The notes beneath the pieces are model-generated. The model was not told where the DNA came from. It saw nothing but the letters and a program-made list of their open reading frames with translations, and did no database searches. A stretch of DNA of 64,000 nt, from positions 35,782,728 through 35,846,727 of the forward strand of contig NC_092115.1 in the NCBI RefSeq assembly GCF_045679555.1. The letters are read 5' to 3'. Origin of the DNA: Salvelinus alpinus (lineage: Eukaryota > Chordata > Actinopteri > Salmoniformes > Salmonidae). Position numbers and translations under genes: made by a program. Positions 9,735 to 22,748 of this stretch are shown here, piece after piece. Positions within the stretch are counted from its first letter, which is position 1. Every line of letters starts with the position of its first letter.

Positions 9735-12534
9735 CATTATGTAATAATATTTAAGTGACCACTGTTATATTACTGCTGTTATGACCAGTGTTCCATGTCT
9801 ATGTACCTAGGCAGCAGCCTCTAAGGTGCAGGGTTGAGTAACTAGGTGGTAGCCGGCAAGTGATAGTGACGAAAGTTCAGGGCAGGGTACTGGGCGGAGG
9901 CCGGCTAGTGGTGACTATTTAACAGTCTGATGGCCTTGAGATGGAAGCTGTTTTTCAGTCTCTCATCTCAACTTTGATGCATAGGGGTGAACAGGCTGTG
10001 GCTCGGGTGGCTAAGGTCCTTGATGATCTTTTTGGCCTTCTGTGACACCGGTGCTATAGATGTCCTGGAGGGCAGGCAGTGTGCCCCCATTGGAGAGCCC
10101 CGTGGTTGCTGACGGTGCATTTCCCGTACCGGGCGGTGATACAGCCCGACAGGATGCTCTCAATGGTGCATCTGTAAAAGTTTGTGAGGGTCTTAGGGGC
10201 CAAGCTGAATTTCTTCAGCCTCCTGAGTTTGAAGAGACGCATTTGCATCTTCTTCACCACTGTCTGTGTGGGTGGACCATTTCAGATTGTCAGTGATGTG
10301 TACGATAAGGAACTTTAAGCTTTTCACCTTCTCCAATGCGGCCCAATTGATGTGGATGGGGGGGTGCTCCCTCTGCTGTCTCCTGAAGTCCACAATCAGC
10401 TCCTTAATTTTGTTGACGTTGAGGGAGAGATTATTTTCCTTGCATCACTCCGCCATGGCCCTCACCTCCTCCCTGTAGTCTTTCTTGTCATTGTTGGGAA
10501 TCAGGCCTACCACTGTGTCGTCTGCAAACTTGATGATTGAGTTGGAGACATGCGTGGCCACGCAGTCATGGGTGAATAGGGAGTACAGGAGGGGGCTGAG
10601 CACGCACCCTTGTGGGGCTCCTGTGTTGAGGATTAGCGTAGTGGAGGTGTTGTTGCCTACCATCACCACCTGGGGAGGCCCGTCATGAAGTCCAGTACTC
10701 AGTTGCACAGGGCAGGTTTCAGATCCAGGTTCATAGACTAATGCTGAGCTAAAGTCTATGAACAACATTCTTACATAGGTATTCCTCTTGTCCAGATGGG
10801 AGAGGGCAGTGTGGTGGCGATTGCGTCTTCCGTGGCTCTATTGCAGTGGGTCTAGGTTGTCGGGTAAGGTGGAGGTGATATGGTCCTTAACTAACTTCTC
10901 AAAGCACTTCATGATGACACTAGTGAGTGCTACGGGCAATGGTCATTTATACTGAATGCAAATATAAATGCAACATGCAACATGCAACAATTTCAATGAT
11001 TTTATTGACTTACAAGTTCATAAGGAAATCAGTCAATTGAAATAAATTCATTAGGCCCGAATATATGGATTTCACATGACAGGGCTTAGGCACAGCCATG
11101 GGTGGGCCTGGGAGGATATAGGCCCAGCCACTTGGGAGCTAGGCCCACCCACTGGGGAGCCAGGCCAGCCAATCAGCATTTGTTTTTCCCCACAAAGGGA
11201 CTTTATTACAGACATAAATACTCTTCAGTTTCATCAGCTGTCTGTGTGGCTGGTCTCAGATGATCCCGCAGGTGAAGAAGCCGGATGTGGAGGTCCTGAG
11301 CTGGCATGGTTACTTGTGGTCTGAAGGTTAGAGGCCGATTGGACGTACTGCCAATTGACTGTGGAGGTGGCTTATGGTAGAGAAATGAACATTCAATTCT
11401 CTGGCAACAGCTCTGGTGAACATTCCTGCAGTCAGCATGCCAATTGCACGCTCCTTCAAAACTTTAGACATCTGTGGCATTGTGTTGTGTTGCAAAACTG
11501 TACATTTTAGAGTGGTCTTTTATTGTCCCCAGCACAAGGTACACCTGTGTAATGATCGTGCTGTTTAATCAGCTTACTGATATGCCACACCTGTCAGGTG
11601 GATGGATTATCTTGGCAAAGGAGAAATGCTCACTAACATTTCTGCACAACATTTGAGAGAAATAAGCTTTTGTGCATACAGAACATTTCTGGGAACTTTA
11701 ATTTCAGCTCATGAAACATGGGACCAACACTTTACGTTTATATTTTTGTTCGGTATAGTTCAGTTACCTTCGCTTTCTTGGGTACAGGAACAATGGTGGA
11801 TATCTTGAAGCAAGTGGGGACAGAAGACTGGGATAGGGAGAGATTGAATATGTAAGTAAACACTCCAGCAAGCCGGTCTGCACATGCTCTGAGGACGCGG
11901 CTAGGGATGCCATCTGGGCCGGCAGCCCTGCGAGGGTTGACATGCTTAAAAGTCTAATTCACGTCGGCCACTGAGAACAAGAGCTCACAGTCCTCGGAAG
12001 TGACGGTTGCCCATGTCGGCAGCACTGTGTTTTCCTCAAAGCGGGCAAAGAAGGTGTTTAGCTTGTCCAGTAGAAAGACGTCCATGTTTCTGACATGGCT
12101 GATTTTCCCTTTATAATTCATGATTGTCTGGAGTCCCTGCCACATACGTCTCGCGTTTGAGCCGTTGAATTGCTCATCTTTGTCTCTGTACTGACATTTT
12201 GCCTGTTTTATTGCAGAACGGAGGACATAACTGGACTGTTTGGACTCAACCATATTCCGAGTCACCTTGTGGTTAAACGTGGTGGTTTGCTCTTTCAGTT
12301 TTGACCAAATGCTGCCATCTATCCACAGTTTTTGGTTTGGATAGATTTGAATTTGTCATGGTGGGAATAACATCCCCTATACACTTCCTGATAAACTCAG
12401 CCACTGTGTCAGTGTATACGTCAATGTTATTCTCAGAGGCAACCCAGAACATATCCCAGTCATGTGTTTGTGAGTTAATTTCACCATACCAGTCAAACCC
12501 CCAGTCCAATCCTGATCCAGCCACCTGTTGAATC
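9735..12534 (-). mobile_element. RSg-1-like LINE (copy A), minus strand, interrupted
   Basis: Read on the minus strand, the region encodes non-LTR reverse-transcriptase motifs: [28 protein letters not shown] and IIKFADDT (catalytic DD, 10,445-10,768). Upstream is the NYKGKISHV/LNTFFARFEENT linker (11,954-12,265), and at 12,273-12,524 the end of the endonuclease region. There are many frameshifts and an internal deletion between FSSA and the GAPQG block. A MITE is inserted at 10,950-11,755. The 5' part is missing, and the Gypsy-type element begins at 12,535. It is closely related to copies at 30,354-33,643 and 53,880-58,210. Confidence 0.85.
10950..11755. mobile_element. Tc1-like non-autonomous element (806 bp) inside the LINE
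   Basis: Starts TACTGAATGCAAATATAAATG and ends ATATTTTTGTTCGGTA; the ends are mutually inverse (TACYGAA...AATATAAAYG). The LINE target is readable from the paralogous LINE at about 55,350 (GTCATTTAGTTCAG). Here it is split as GTCATTTA, element, TAGTTCAG, with the TA duplicated at 10,948-10,949 and 11,756-11,757. No transposase reading frame survives. Confidence 0.85.
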
Positions 12535-13115
12535 TGTTCAATCCTATACTTACAACTTGTGCAAAGTTAAGATATTATACTGAATTAAATCAACCAGACT
12601 CAGAGGTAAACTTCAACATGTCTTTATTCTATCACTGTCCGTGTAACAAACCCCACATTCCTTTACTGTCGTGGTGACGTCACATCAATACACGACATCC
12701 CCCCTTTACATGGATATGAACTTCAATGACAACCTGACATACACAACACTCATTCTTTACCTGTATAGCAACCTTTGTGTTACCAATAAACAACTGAAAT
12801 CTGTTCAATGTCTTATTATTTCTGTTATCCTAAAGGACTTTTCTTTTTAAGCTTACTTCTAAGCAAAACAAAACAGTATTATTATTATTATTTTATTTTT
12901 TCTTATGGTAACAAAACCTTCTGCACCTTTTTCACAACATAACTCAAACAGTCATAGTCTTCGCATTAGTCCTTTGTACTTGTCATTTTTGAGTTTATAC
13001 TGGTTTGCTTTACCCCTTGCAGAACAGGATAATTATTTAATGACAAAGTCTGTTAACTTTCATTTGTCTGTGAGGCCTGACTGGCTTGGGTGTTCGTGGT
13101 CTTTGTGGTGATCCC

Positions 13116-13469
13116 TCACAGATAGTCTCTGGTTTGGACTCTATGTCTAGTCTCAGAGTAGGACTGTTCCACAATCTCTTTCACTTGTATGGTGTCCTTT
13201 GGTTGTGTATCTGGCTCCTCAATTGTATACCTCTTTACGAATGTTGTATAACTTGAATACCTGGCTCCGGTTGGAGATTGAACCACATTGTTTCCTTCTT
13301 TATTGATCCCAGTGTGTGGTATCTTGTTGAAAGTTGTTGTGAACTTGTCTGTTTTGTCCTGTTTTAGGAGAATCTGGTCTCCGATGTCCACGTCAGAGTG
13401 TTTGGCTCTGCGATGGTTGAAGATCTTGGATTTCCCTTTCTGCTCAGCATCATAGTGTCTCCAGGTCAC
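13116..13469 (-). pseudogene. Gypsy integrase C-terminal fragment
   Basis: A minus-strand open segment of 117 residues contains FNHRRAKHSDVDIGDQILL, which matches the post-catalytic basic/SH3-like C-terminal region of Ty3/Gypsy integrases (a 'V..GD.VL.K' pattern). The catalytic core expected just upstream is absent, because the Tc1 at 13,485 and a deletion lie there. It is a relic, not an expressed gene. Confidence 0.65.
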
Positions 13470-13484
13470 TCTGTGGTGTAGCTA

Positions 13485-15101
<1,617 letters not shown>

Positions 15102-17568
15102 CATATCCAGATGCGAGTGCTCTGCTTTGAGCGAGGACTGTAAAATGCCTCTAACGTCTTATGATCAGTGATTAGATCAAATTCCCTGCCATATACAAAA
15201 GGGTGAAGACTTTCACAAGTCCAAACCAATGCAAGGGCATCATGCTCAGTTTGTGAATATCTTTGCTCACATAACAGACTGGAACCATTTCTCTGTGTTG
15301 TTCTTGCACGAGCACAGTTCCTAGGACCACAGGTCGTGCATCTGCTATTCCTTTCGTGGCAGTGTCTTTGTCAAAGTACGCCAGTGTCCCGCTTCAGCCA
15401 GTTTCTCTTTTAATGTCTGAAATGCCTTCTGTTTCAGTCTGAAGTGGAATGTTGTGTCCTTCTTGGTCAATTTCCACAGAGACTCTGAGAGTGTAGAGAA
15501 CTGGGGAACGAACCTACTGCTGTAGCCCACTGAGCCTAGAAATCTACGAACCTCTGATGCCGTCTCAGGCTCCCTGGCCTCAACCACTGCTCTCACTCTT
15601 TCAGCTATTGGCCCAATGCCTTTCTGTGAGAGTAACATGCCCATAAACACCAATTTGTCTATGTTGAACTGACATTTCTTTGAGTTGAGAGTCAGCCCAC
15701 AGTTCTCCAGCCTATTGAGGACAGCATGTAGCCACTGGTCATGGGTCTAGACATATAGTAGACATAGATAGTAGACGCTCCTTGTCTGGGGCGTGGACGT
15801 TGATGTCATCCGATATGTTCTCCACCCCCTCGATGCCTGCAAGTGCTGTTGCGATTTCATGTTGATACTGCTCGCTCGCCGATTAAACTCCAAATATGAG
15901 TCTTTTATATCTGTATATCCCATTATGCACTGAAAACATTGTTATGCCTCCCGACTCTGGTGTTGGCTCCGATTGATAATAGCCCCATTTAAGATCCAGT
16001 TTACTGAACATGACAGACCCATTCATTCCTTACAAAAGTTAATCTACTGTGGGGATTTGGTACCTGCCACGTATGATTGCTGTGTTCGCTTGTCTCATGT
16101 CCAGACACAGTCTTTTGTCGCCGTCCGGTTTTGGCACTACCACTACCGGATTCACCCATGGTGTGGCACCATCCACTCTCTTCATTAAGTTTTGTAGTTC
16201 CTCTATCTTTTTCACCATAGCTTCTCTCAGGTGGTATGGTTTACGCCTAAGGGACCTGTGCTACTGGTGTCACATTTTAATCAACATGTAGGTTGATCTG
16301 CTTTGTGTTTAGCTTACCCAACCCTTCAAACAACTTGGGGTATTGCTGATTTATCTGTGTTTTTACATTTGTCACTGCTGCTATGAAAACACCGACTTTT
16401 AGCACACCGAATTTGATGGCAGTCTCTTTACCTAGCAATGGTTACCTTACAACTAACTAAGTCTGTGTGCTGCGCTTGCCTGTCTTTATTTGGCATGTGA
16501 AAAACCCTTTTACTGGTAATGACTCGCTTGATGAGTATGCATATAGCTTTTTAATCAGTCAGTGAAGATCGGCACCTGATTTCCTTGGCTTTCAACATTT
16601 CCCATGTGCTCTCATCTACTATGTTACTCGTGGCCCCAGAGTCAATTAACATCAATAAATTGACCCCTCCCACCGAGGAGGTGATCCTGTCTGAGTTGCT
16701 GTTCTCATTTACCACAAATGCATAGTCTTGGTTTTGTTCCTCTGAAATAACATATTTCACAGTCTGTTTCGAAGTAACCTTTGGTCTTGCACATTTTTTG
16801 CAAAATGGTCCTTCCCATTACATTTCTTGCAGGTCTGCCCACGTGCTGGACAAGCAAGGGCCTTTGCAAAATGATCTGCATGTCCATAACAATATCACAC
16901 CTTCTCTGATTTGTCTTTTCCTTCTGCATTCTGTCTCCGCCTCTTTTTGTGATATTTCCCCTCCTTTTTGAAAACATCTTTAGCATCTATACTTACATGC
17001 ATTGCGGACATTTGCACTTAAATTCTTTCACATTGTGCGACTAGCTCTAGTGACCGCGCTAATGTTGGCCAAGCGCCCTCCTCCAATAGTTTTCTGCGCA
17101 CATATTCCGTATTACACTTGCTCAGTATAGCATCTCTAATCTGATTGTCTTTAAGGCACAGTGTTTAGCTGCTTGTCTAAGACGAGTAACAAATTGCTGA
17201 ACTTCTCACCAGTATTCTGTGTCAGTCGATAAAAGGTCTGTCTCGCGAACACTGTGTTCACCTATGGCACGAAGTATGCATTTAACGCAGCCACAGCCCT
17301 GACGTTGTCCGTTGGTTCTCCGGTGTCTGCGAGTGTGGAGAAAATGTCCTGCACATCTGTCCCAGCATGATGTACACGCAAAGCTCTCCTCCGCTGTTTT
17401 GTAACCGCATCAACGGGTAGTATTAACCCTTTACCATCCGTGAACACCTCAAACGCCATCAACCACTTGGTCCAGGACCTAGGGTAGCAGGCTCACTGTA
17501 GCAGTCAATCTTTGGTACAGTGTTTTCCATCTTGACGACACAAACTCACTTTTCAGATTTAACTATAC

Positions 17569-17990
17569 TGTAATGACCTGACTAGATCATAAAGGAACAA
17601 TTGTCCAGACAGAGGCTTGAGTTTACGAATTGACGGTTTATTAACCCAACTTTACACAGGCTACTGTTTGGCCGTAGCCCACGCCAAATAAATGAAAGAT
17701 AACCACAAGCCAACCGTGACCTTCTCTTGTGAAGGCCAGACATAAGAGAGAGAACAAAGGCTAAACCTGGTCTTAACTTCCAATGCTCTATCCCCCTGCC
17801 CAACCCCCCTCCACGCCACTCCGCCAACCGCCAGGATGCCCGGCATCAGAACATTCCAGGCATTCCCGTGATTGGCAGATAGCAGGTTGATTGGCATATC
17901 GGACCCCGCGAACACTGGGTACTGGTAAGTACAACACAACCACCTACTAGCCTAACACATAACACACAGCTGTCTGTGCGGGTCGCTACA
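17569..17990. mobile_element. Solo LTR, 422 bp, with 4-bp TSD
   Basis: Starts TGTAATGACC and ends GGTCGCTACA, flanked by ATAC on both sides (17,565-17,568 and 17,991-17,994). It sits between gag and the 5' LTR of the surrounding Gypsy-type element. No coding region remains. The family differs from the LTRs at 1,536 and 18,083. Confidence 0.7.
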
Positions 17991-18506
17991 ATACTTTTCA
18001 AACGTTATCCTCGTCGCCATTGTTCAATCCTATACTTACAACTTGTGCTAAGTACTGAATTAAATCAACCAGACTCAGTGGTTGTCACGATCGTCGTTAG
18101 GAGAAAGAGAGGAGGACCAAGATGCAGCGGGGTGAGTATTCATTTTAATCGAATACTTGAACAAAACAAAAACAAAAAAACAACAAACAAACGACCACGA
18201 AACTGTCCCGTAACGTGAACACAGAAACACAGTAACAGGAACAATCACCCACAACCCCACAATAAAAAACAGGCTACCTAAATATGGTTCCCACAGAGAC
18301 AATGACTAACACCTGCCTCTGATTGAGAACCATATCAGGCCAACACATAGAAATAGACAAACTAGACATACAACATAGAATGCCCACTCAGATCACACCC
18401 TGACCAAACAAAACAGAAACATACAAAGCAAACTATGGTCAGGGTGTGACAGTACCCCCCCCCCCCCCCCCCCCCAAGGTGCGGACTCCTGCCGCAAAAC
18501 CTAAAC

Positions 18507-19631
18507 CTATAGGGGAGGGTCTGGGTGTGCATCTGTCCGTGGTGGCGGCTCTGGCGCGGGACGTGGACCCCACTCCACCATAGTCATTCCCCGCTTCAGT
18601 GGCCTCTTAGGAGCGGCTACCCTCGCCGCCGACCTTGGACCGGCAACCCTACTAAAGGGCCCCACTGGACTAAGGAGCGCCTCCGGACTGAAGGGCGGCT
18701 CCGGACTGAGGTGCGGCTCCGGACTGAGGTGCGGCTCCGGACTGGCGTGCGGCTCCGGACTGGCGTGCGGCTCCGGACTGGCGTGCGGCTCTGGCGGCTC
18801 CGGACTGGCGTGCTGCTCTGGCGGCTCCGGACTGGCGTGCGGCTCTGGCGGCTCCGGACTGGCGTGCGGCTCTGGCGGCTCCGGACTGGCGTGCGGCTCT
18901 GGCGGCTCCGGACTGTCGTGCGGCTCTGGCGGCTCCTGACTGGCGTGCGGCTCCTGACTGGCGTGCGGCTCCTGACTGGCGTGCGGCTCTGGTGGCTCCT
19001 GACTGACGGGCGGCTCCTGACAGACGGACGGCTCAGGCGACGCTGGACAGACGGACGGCTCAGGCGACGCTGGACTGGAGGGAGACTCAGGCGACGCTGC
19101 TGGAGGGAGACTCAGGCGACGCTGGACTGGAGGGAGACTCAGGCGATGCTGGACTGGAGGGAGACTCTGGCGACGCTGAGCAGGCGGGAGCACCTGTAGT
19201 GAGGAGACGGAGAGACAGCCTGGTGCGGGGGGCTGCCACCGGAGGCCTGGTGCAGGTGGCACCGGATAGACCGGACCATGGAGGCGCACTACAGGTCTCG
19301 AGCACCGAGCCTGCCCAACCCTACCTGGCTGAATGCTCCCCGTAGCCAGGCCAGTGCGGCGAGGTGGAATAGCCCGCACTGGGCTGTGCTGGCATACCGG
19401 GGACACCATGTGTAGGGCTGGTGCCATGTACCCCGGCCCGAGGAGACGCACTGGAGACCAGATGCGCTGAGCCGGCTTCATGGCACCTGGCTCGATGCCC
19501 ACTCTAGCCCGGCCGATACGAGGCGCTGCTATGTACCGCACCGGGCACAGGTCTCCTACCTGACTTAGCCACACTCCCCGTGTTCCCCCCCAAGACATTT
19601 TTGGGGCTGCCTCTCTGGCTTCCAGCCGCAC
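18507..19631 (-). CDS. Pro/Glu-rich tandem-repeat ORF of the LTR element (374 aa)
   Basis: An uninterrupted minus-strand frame. The N-terminal 150 residues are Arg/Pro/Gly-rich. Then come QRRLSLPPVQ-type repeats, and then a long array of PEPHASPEPPEPHAS-type repeats built on an 18-27-bp DNA unit. No known enzyme or gag motif is seen. It follows, in another frame, the ORF at 19,565-20,128, overlapping it by 67 bases. The repeat DNA is also open on the plus strand (18,525-19,199), so openness alone is weak evidence for translation; it could be a low-complexity structural protein or a non-coding repeat. Confidence 0.4.
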   Translation of the reverse strand: MRLEAREAAPKMSWGGTRGVWLSQVGDLCPVRYIAAPRIGRARVGIEPGAMKPAQRIWSPVRLLGPGYMAPALHMVSPVCQHSPVRAIPPRRTGLATGSIQPGRVGQARCSRPVVRLHGPVYPVPPAPGLRWQPPAPGCLSVSSLQVLPPAQRRQSLPPVQHRLSLPPVQRRLSLPPAASPESPSSPASPEPSVCPASPEPSVCQEPPVSQEPPEPHASQEPHASQEPHASQEPPEPHDSPEPPEPHASPEPPEPHASPEPPEPHASPEPPEQHASPEPPEPHASPEPHASPEPHASPEPHLSPEPHLSPEPPFSPEALLSPVGPFSRVAGPRSAARVAAPKRPLKRGMTMVEWGPRPAPEPPPRTDAHPDPPL

Positions 19632-20128
19632 TTACGTGCAGCCTCCTCATACCACCGCCTCTTCACTTTCGCTGCCTCCAGCTCAGCCATGGGGCGGCGA
19701 TACTCTCCAGCTTGTGCCCAGGGTCCCTTACCGTCCAGAATCTCCTCCCAGGTCCAGGAGTCCTGCGATCGCTGCTGCTGCCCGTTACCACGCTGCTTGG
19801 TCCTTAGGTGGTGGGTGATTCTGTCACGATCGTCGTTAGGAGAAAGAGAGGAGGACCAAGATGCAGCGTGGTGAGTATTCATTTTAATCGAATACTTGAA
19901 CAAAACAAAAACAAAAAAACAACAAACAAACGACAACGAAATAGTCCCGTAACGTGAACACAAAAACACAGTAACAGGAACAATCACCCACAACCCCACA
20001 ATCCAAAACAGGCTACCTAAATATGGTTCCCAATCAGAGACAACGACTAACACCTGCCTCTGATTGAGAACTATATCAGGCCAACACATAGAAATAGACA
20101 AACTAGACATACAACATAGAATGCCCAC
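19565..20128 (-). CDS. Upstream ORF of the LTR element (187 aa)
   Basis: A minus-strand frame that starts within the 5' LTR (so the true start may be internal) and continues into the unique region. There it encodes a charged segment including SWTWEEILDGKGPWAQAGEY and AKVKRRWYEEAARKCGWKP. That part looks helical and coding-like, but I do not recognise a family. It may be the gag-like product of this non-autonomous element. The stop falls inside the start of the Pro/Glu-rich ORF in a different frame. Confidence 0.4.
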   Translation of the reverse strand: MGILCCMSSLSISMCWPDIVLNQRQVLVVVSDWEPYLGSLFWIVGLWVIVPVTVFLCSRYGTISLSFVCCFFVFVLFKYSIKMNTHHAASWSSSLSPNDDRDRITHHLRTKQRGNGQQQRSQDSWTWEEILDGKGPWAQAGEYRRPMAELEAAKVKRRWYEEAARKCGWKPERQPQKCLGGEHGECG

Positions 20129-22085
20129 TCAGATCACACCCTGACCAAACAAAACATACAAACATACAAAGCAAACTATGGTCAGGGCGTGACAGTGGTA
20201 AACTTCAGCATGTCTTTTACTCCATCACTGTCCGTGTAACAAACCTCACATTCCTTTACTGATTTGGTGCCTTCCTATATCGGTACGTCACATCAATACA
20301 CTAATCCACTGGTCAAAACCCACAGTATATCAGCTTTTACTTATTACCTAACATGGTTCCATAAAAATCATTCAACAATGCGTGGGAAGTGGGGCTATGT
20401 AGGAAAAAGTTCTACTCAAAACCCCAAATTCAGCAATTTTAGAGCTTTGTGATGCATGCTACTCAAATGTTAGGTCTGCTGTTCAGCTGTTGGCCTGGAT
20501 TTGATTCGACTGACCCATATGCACTCTCAAGTTAGACAAGAACTAAATGAAAAGGTATGCCAGTCTGTTTTGCTAAATTCCCTATTCACGCAAGTCATCC
20601 TGAAGTAAAGGACAGGAATGAAGGGTGGAAAGTATTTTCCCACCTCATAATTGCTGTTGTTCTTTGATGTGGGTATAAGGGTATATTTCCAAAGGCACCT
20701 GCCAGGTTCGTCCTGAATGGAATGTTCCTTCAGGCATTCCTCAAGCACATTCTGGAATCTCCTTAGTGTTCTCTCAATCCGGACTCACTCTGGCTGAACA
20801 AAGAATTCCAGGAGGGGTCAAACATTCCAAACTCTCTTAGCCAAAGTACTCCTCTTGTTTAGAAAGACATTTGGGTTAGACATACATTTACTTATCCATC
20901 CACACCCAGATGGGTGACTGACAAGCATTTCAAATATGATAATATTGATAGTAATAATAATAATAATAACTTTTCAATTCAAATAAAAATAATTAAAAAA
21001 AAAAGTACTAACAAAGAAAAAGACAGTAGGAAGAAGAATGAAAATAAAAGATCTGAGATATAAGATGGGGCTAAACCAGGCCTTAAATGTGATTAATAAC
21101 ATTTTGAAATCTATTCCAAAAGTGACTGGTAGCCAGTGTAGAGAAGCATAATAGGTGTGATATGGTTAAGTTTTCTGGTGCCGAGCTGCAGCATTTTGAA
21201 CTACCTGTAGACGACGGAGTGATTTACGACTGAGACATATTCAAAGAGTTACAGTAATATAGGTGTGAGGAAATAAAAACACATAACTTTCTCTAGTGAC
21301 TGAAATAAAATACATGACTTTAGATATATTTCTTGAATGTTAAAAGCAGGACTGGGCAACCTTCTTTACATGCAGCTCAAGGTTTAGGTCAAAGTCAACA
21401 AAATCATCAAGAGTTCTTGACATAGGCTTTACATTGGTGGACAAATGACCAAGGTTATTCAAAAGCTGTGTTCTAGCAAGGTGGGGACCAAATAAAAAAA
21501 AACTCTGATAACTTATAATTGAGCTCAAAAACTTGTGAAGGCTAGCTACGCTAGCTTGGTCGCTGAGTCTGATCGGTAAATAAAGCTGTGTGTCATCCAC
21601 ATAGCAGTGAAACTGAATGTTATGCTTGCGGAATATGCCACCAAAGGGAAGCATGTACAGGGAAAAAGGATGGTGTCCAGAATTGACCCCTGAGGGACAC
21701 CATAGTGAATAGGTGCTGGGGACGATACTGAACCACCCATGCTCACTGAGAAACACCAGCCACATGAATATGACCTAAACCAGTCAAGGACATTGCCGGA
21801 GATTCCCAACCACCTCTCCAGTCGGTCAACGAGGATGTTATGATCAATAGTATCAAATGCTGCACTGAGATCCAAAAGAACTAGAATAGAGCATTCACTG
21901 GCATCAGCAGCCAACATGAGGTGATTACTGTCTTTCAATAAAGCAGTTTCTGTACTGTGAAGTTTGCAGAAGCCTGACTGGAATTTTTCGAATACGTTGT
22001 TTATATTCAAATAAGCCATCAATTGCTTGAAAAAAACTTTTTCAAAAAAATGAAGTTTAGAGATACTGCCTTCAGAAGCCGGCAG

Positions 22086-22748
22086 CATACCACCCTGCAT
22101 CCCAGTGCTGGCTTGCTTCTGTAACTAAGCAGGGTTGGTACTGGTCGGTCCCTGGATGGGAGACCAGACGCTGCTGGAAGTGGTGTTGGAGGGCCAGTAG
22201 GAGGCCCTTTCCTCTGGTCTAAAAAAATATCCCAATGATTGGGGTAAACTATTTTAGCAATTTTTATTTAACCTTTATTTCACTAGGCAAGTCAGTTAAG
22301 AACAAATTCTTATTTACAATGATGGCCTACACTGGCCAAACCCTGACAACACTGGGCCAATTGTGCGCTGCCCTATGGGACTCCCAATCACAGCCTGGAT
22401 TCAAACCAGGGTGTTTGTAGTGATGCCTCTAAGATGCTGTGCCTTAGACCACTGCACCACTCGGGTGCCCTGTGTAGGGTGCTGTCTTTCAGATGGGACG
22501 TTAAATGTGTGTCCTGAATCTCTGCGGTCACTAAAGATCCCGTGGCACTTATTGTAAGAGTAGGGGTGTTAACCCCGGTGACCCCGGTGTCCTGGCTAAA
22601 TTCACAATCTGGCCCTCATACCATCACGTTCACCTAATCATCCCCAGATTACAATTGGCTCATTCATCCTCCTCTTCCCTGTAACTATTCCCCAGGTCGT
22701 TGCTGTGAATGTGTTCTCAGTCAACTTACCTGGTTAAAGAAAAAAAGA
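22086..22748 (+). mobile_element. 5S rRNA-derived SINE (SINE3/OS-SINE1-like), split
   Basis: The head, TAACTAAGCAGGGTTGGTAC through CTGGATGGGAGACCAGACG (about 22,118-22,170), is the 3' half of 5S rRNA, which supplies the internal pol III promoter. The body (GGTGCTGTCTTTCAGATGGG, GTAAGAGTAGGGGTGTTAACC) and the tail ending CAACTTACCTGGTTAAAG are those of the salmonid 5S-type SINE. A tRNA-derived SINE interrupts it at about 22,255-22,470. It is inserted in the LINE at 20,990-26,100. Confidence 0.8.
22255..22470 (-). mobile_element. tRNA-derived SINE (HpaI/SmaI-like) inside the 5S SINE
   Basis: On the minus strand it starts with a tRNA-like head (reverse complement of AGACCACTGCACCACTCGGG). It contains the box-B-like region and CTGGGCCAATTGTGCGCTGC in complement, and ends with the tail complementary to TTTATTTAACCTTTATTTCACTAGG. 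The tail at the left and the head at the right show minus-strand orientation. The host 5S SINE resumes at about 22,472 with TGTGTAGGGTGCTG. Confidence 0.7.

Larger units (their letters stand above)
18083..20194 (-). mobile_element. Complete non-autonomous LTR retrotransposon, 2,112 bp
   Basis: Two very similar LTRs, 18,083-18,451 and 19,822-20,194, begin TGTCACGATCG and end GTGACA. The outer flanks carry the same pentamer GTGGT (18,078-18,082 and 20,195-20,199). The minus strand is the coding direction, because a long G-run (reverse complement of the C-run at about 18,454-18,474) sits as polypurine tract next to the LTR at 18,083-18,451. The internal region is only about 1.37 kb and has no RT, integrase or protease, so it depends on another element. 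It is inserted in the right-hand LTR of the Gypsy-type remnant. A solo LTR of the family lies at 1,536-1,917. Confidence 0.9.

Noticed and set aside
18525-19199. Long plus-strand open frame encoding Arg/Leu/Thr-rich repeats
   Set aside because: It is the antisense shadow of the Pro/Glu-rich repeat region; the 18-27-bp GC-rich unit happens to be stop-free on both strands, and the LTR element's orientation is minus.
22118-22170. 5S rRNA gene
   Set aside because: Only the 3' half of 5S is present and it is followed by a SINE body and tail, so it is a 5S-derived SINE head.
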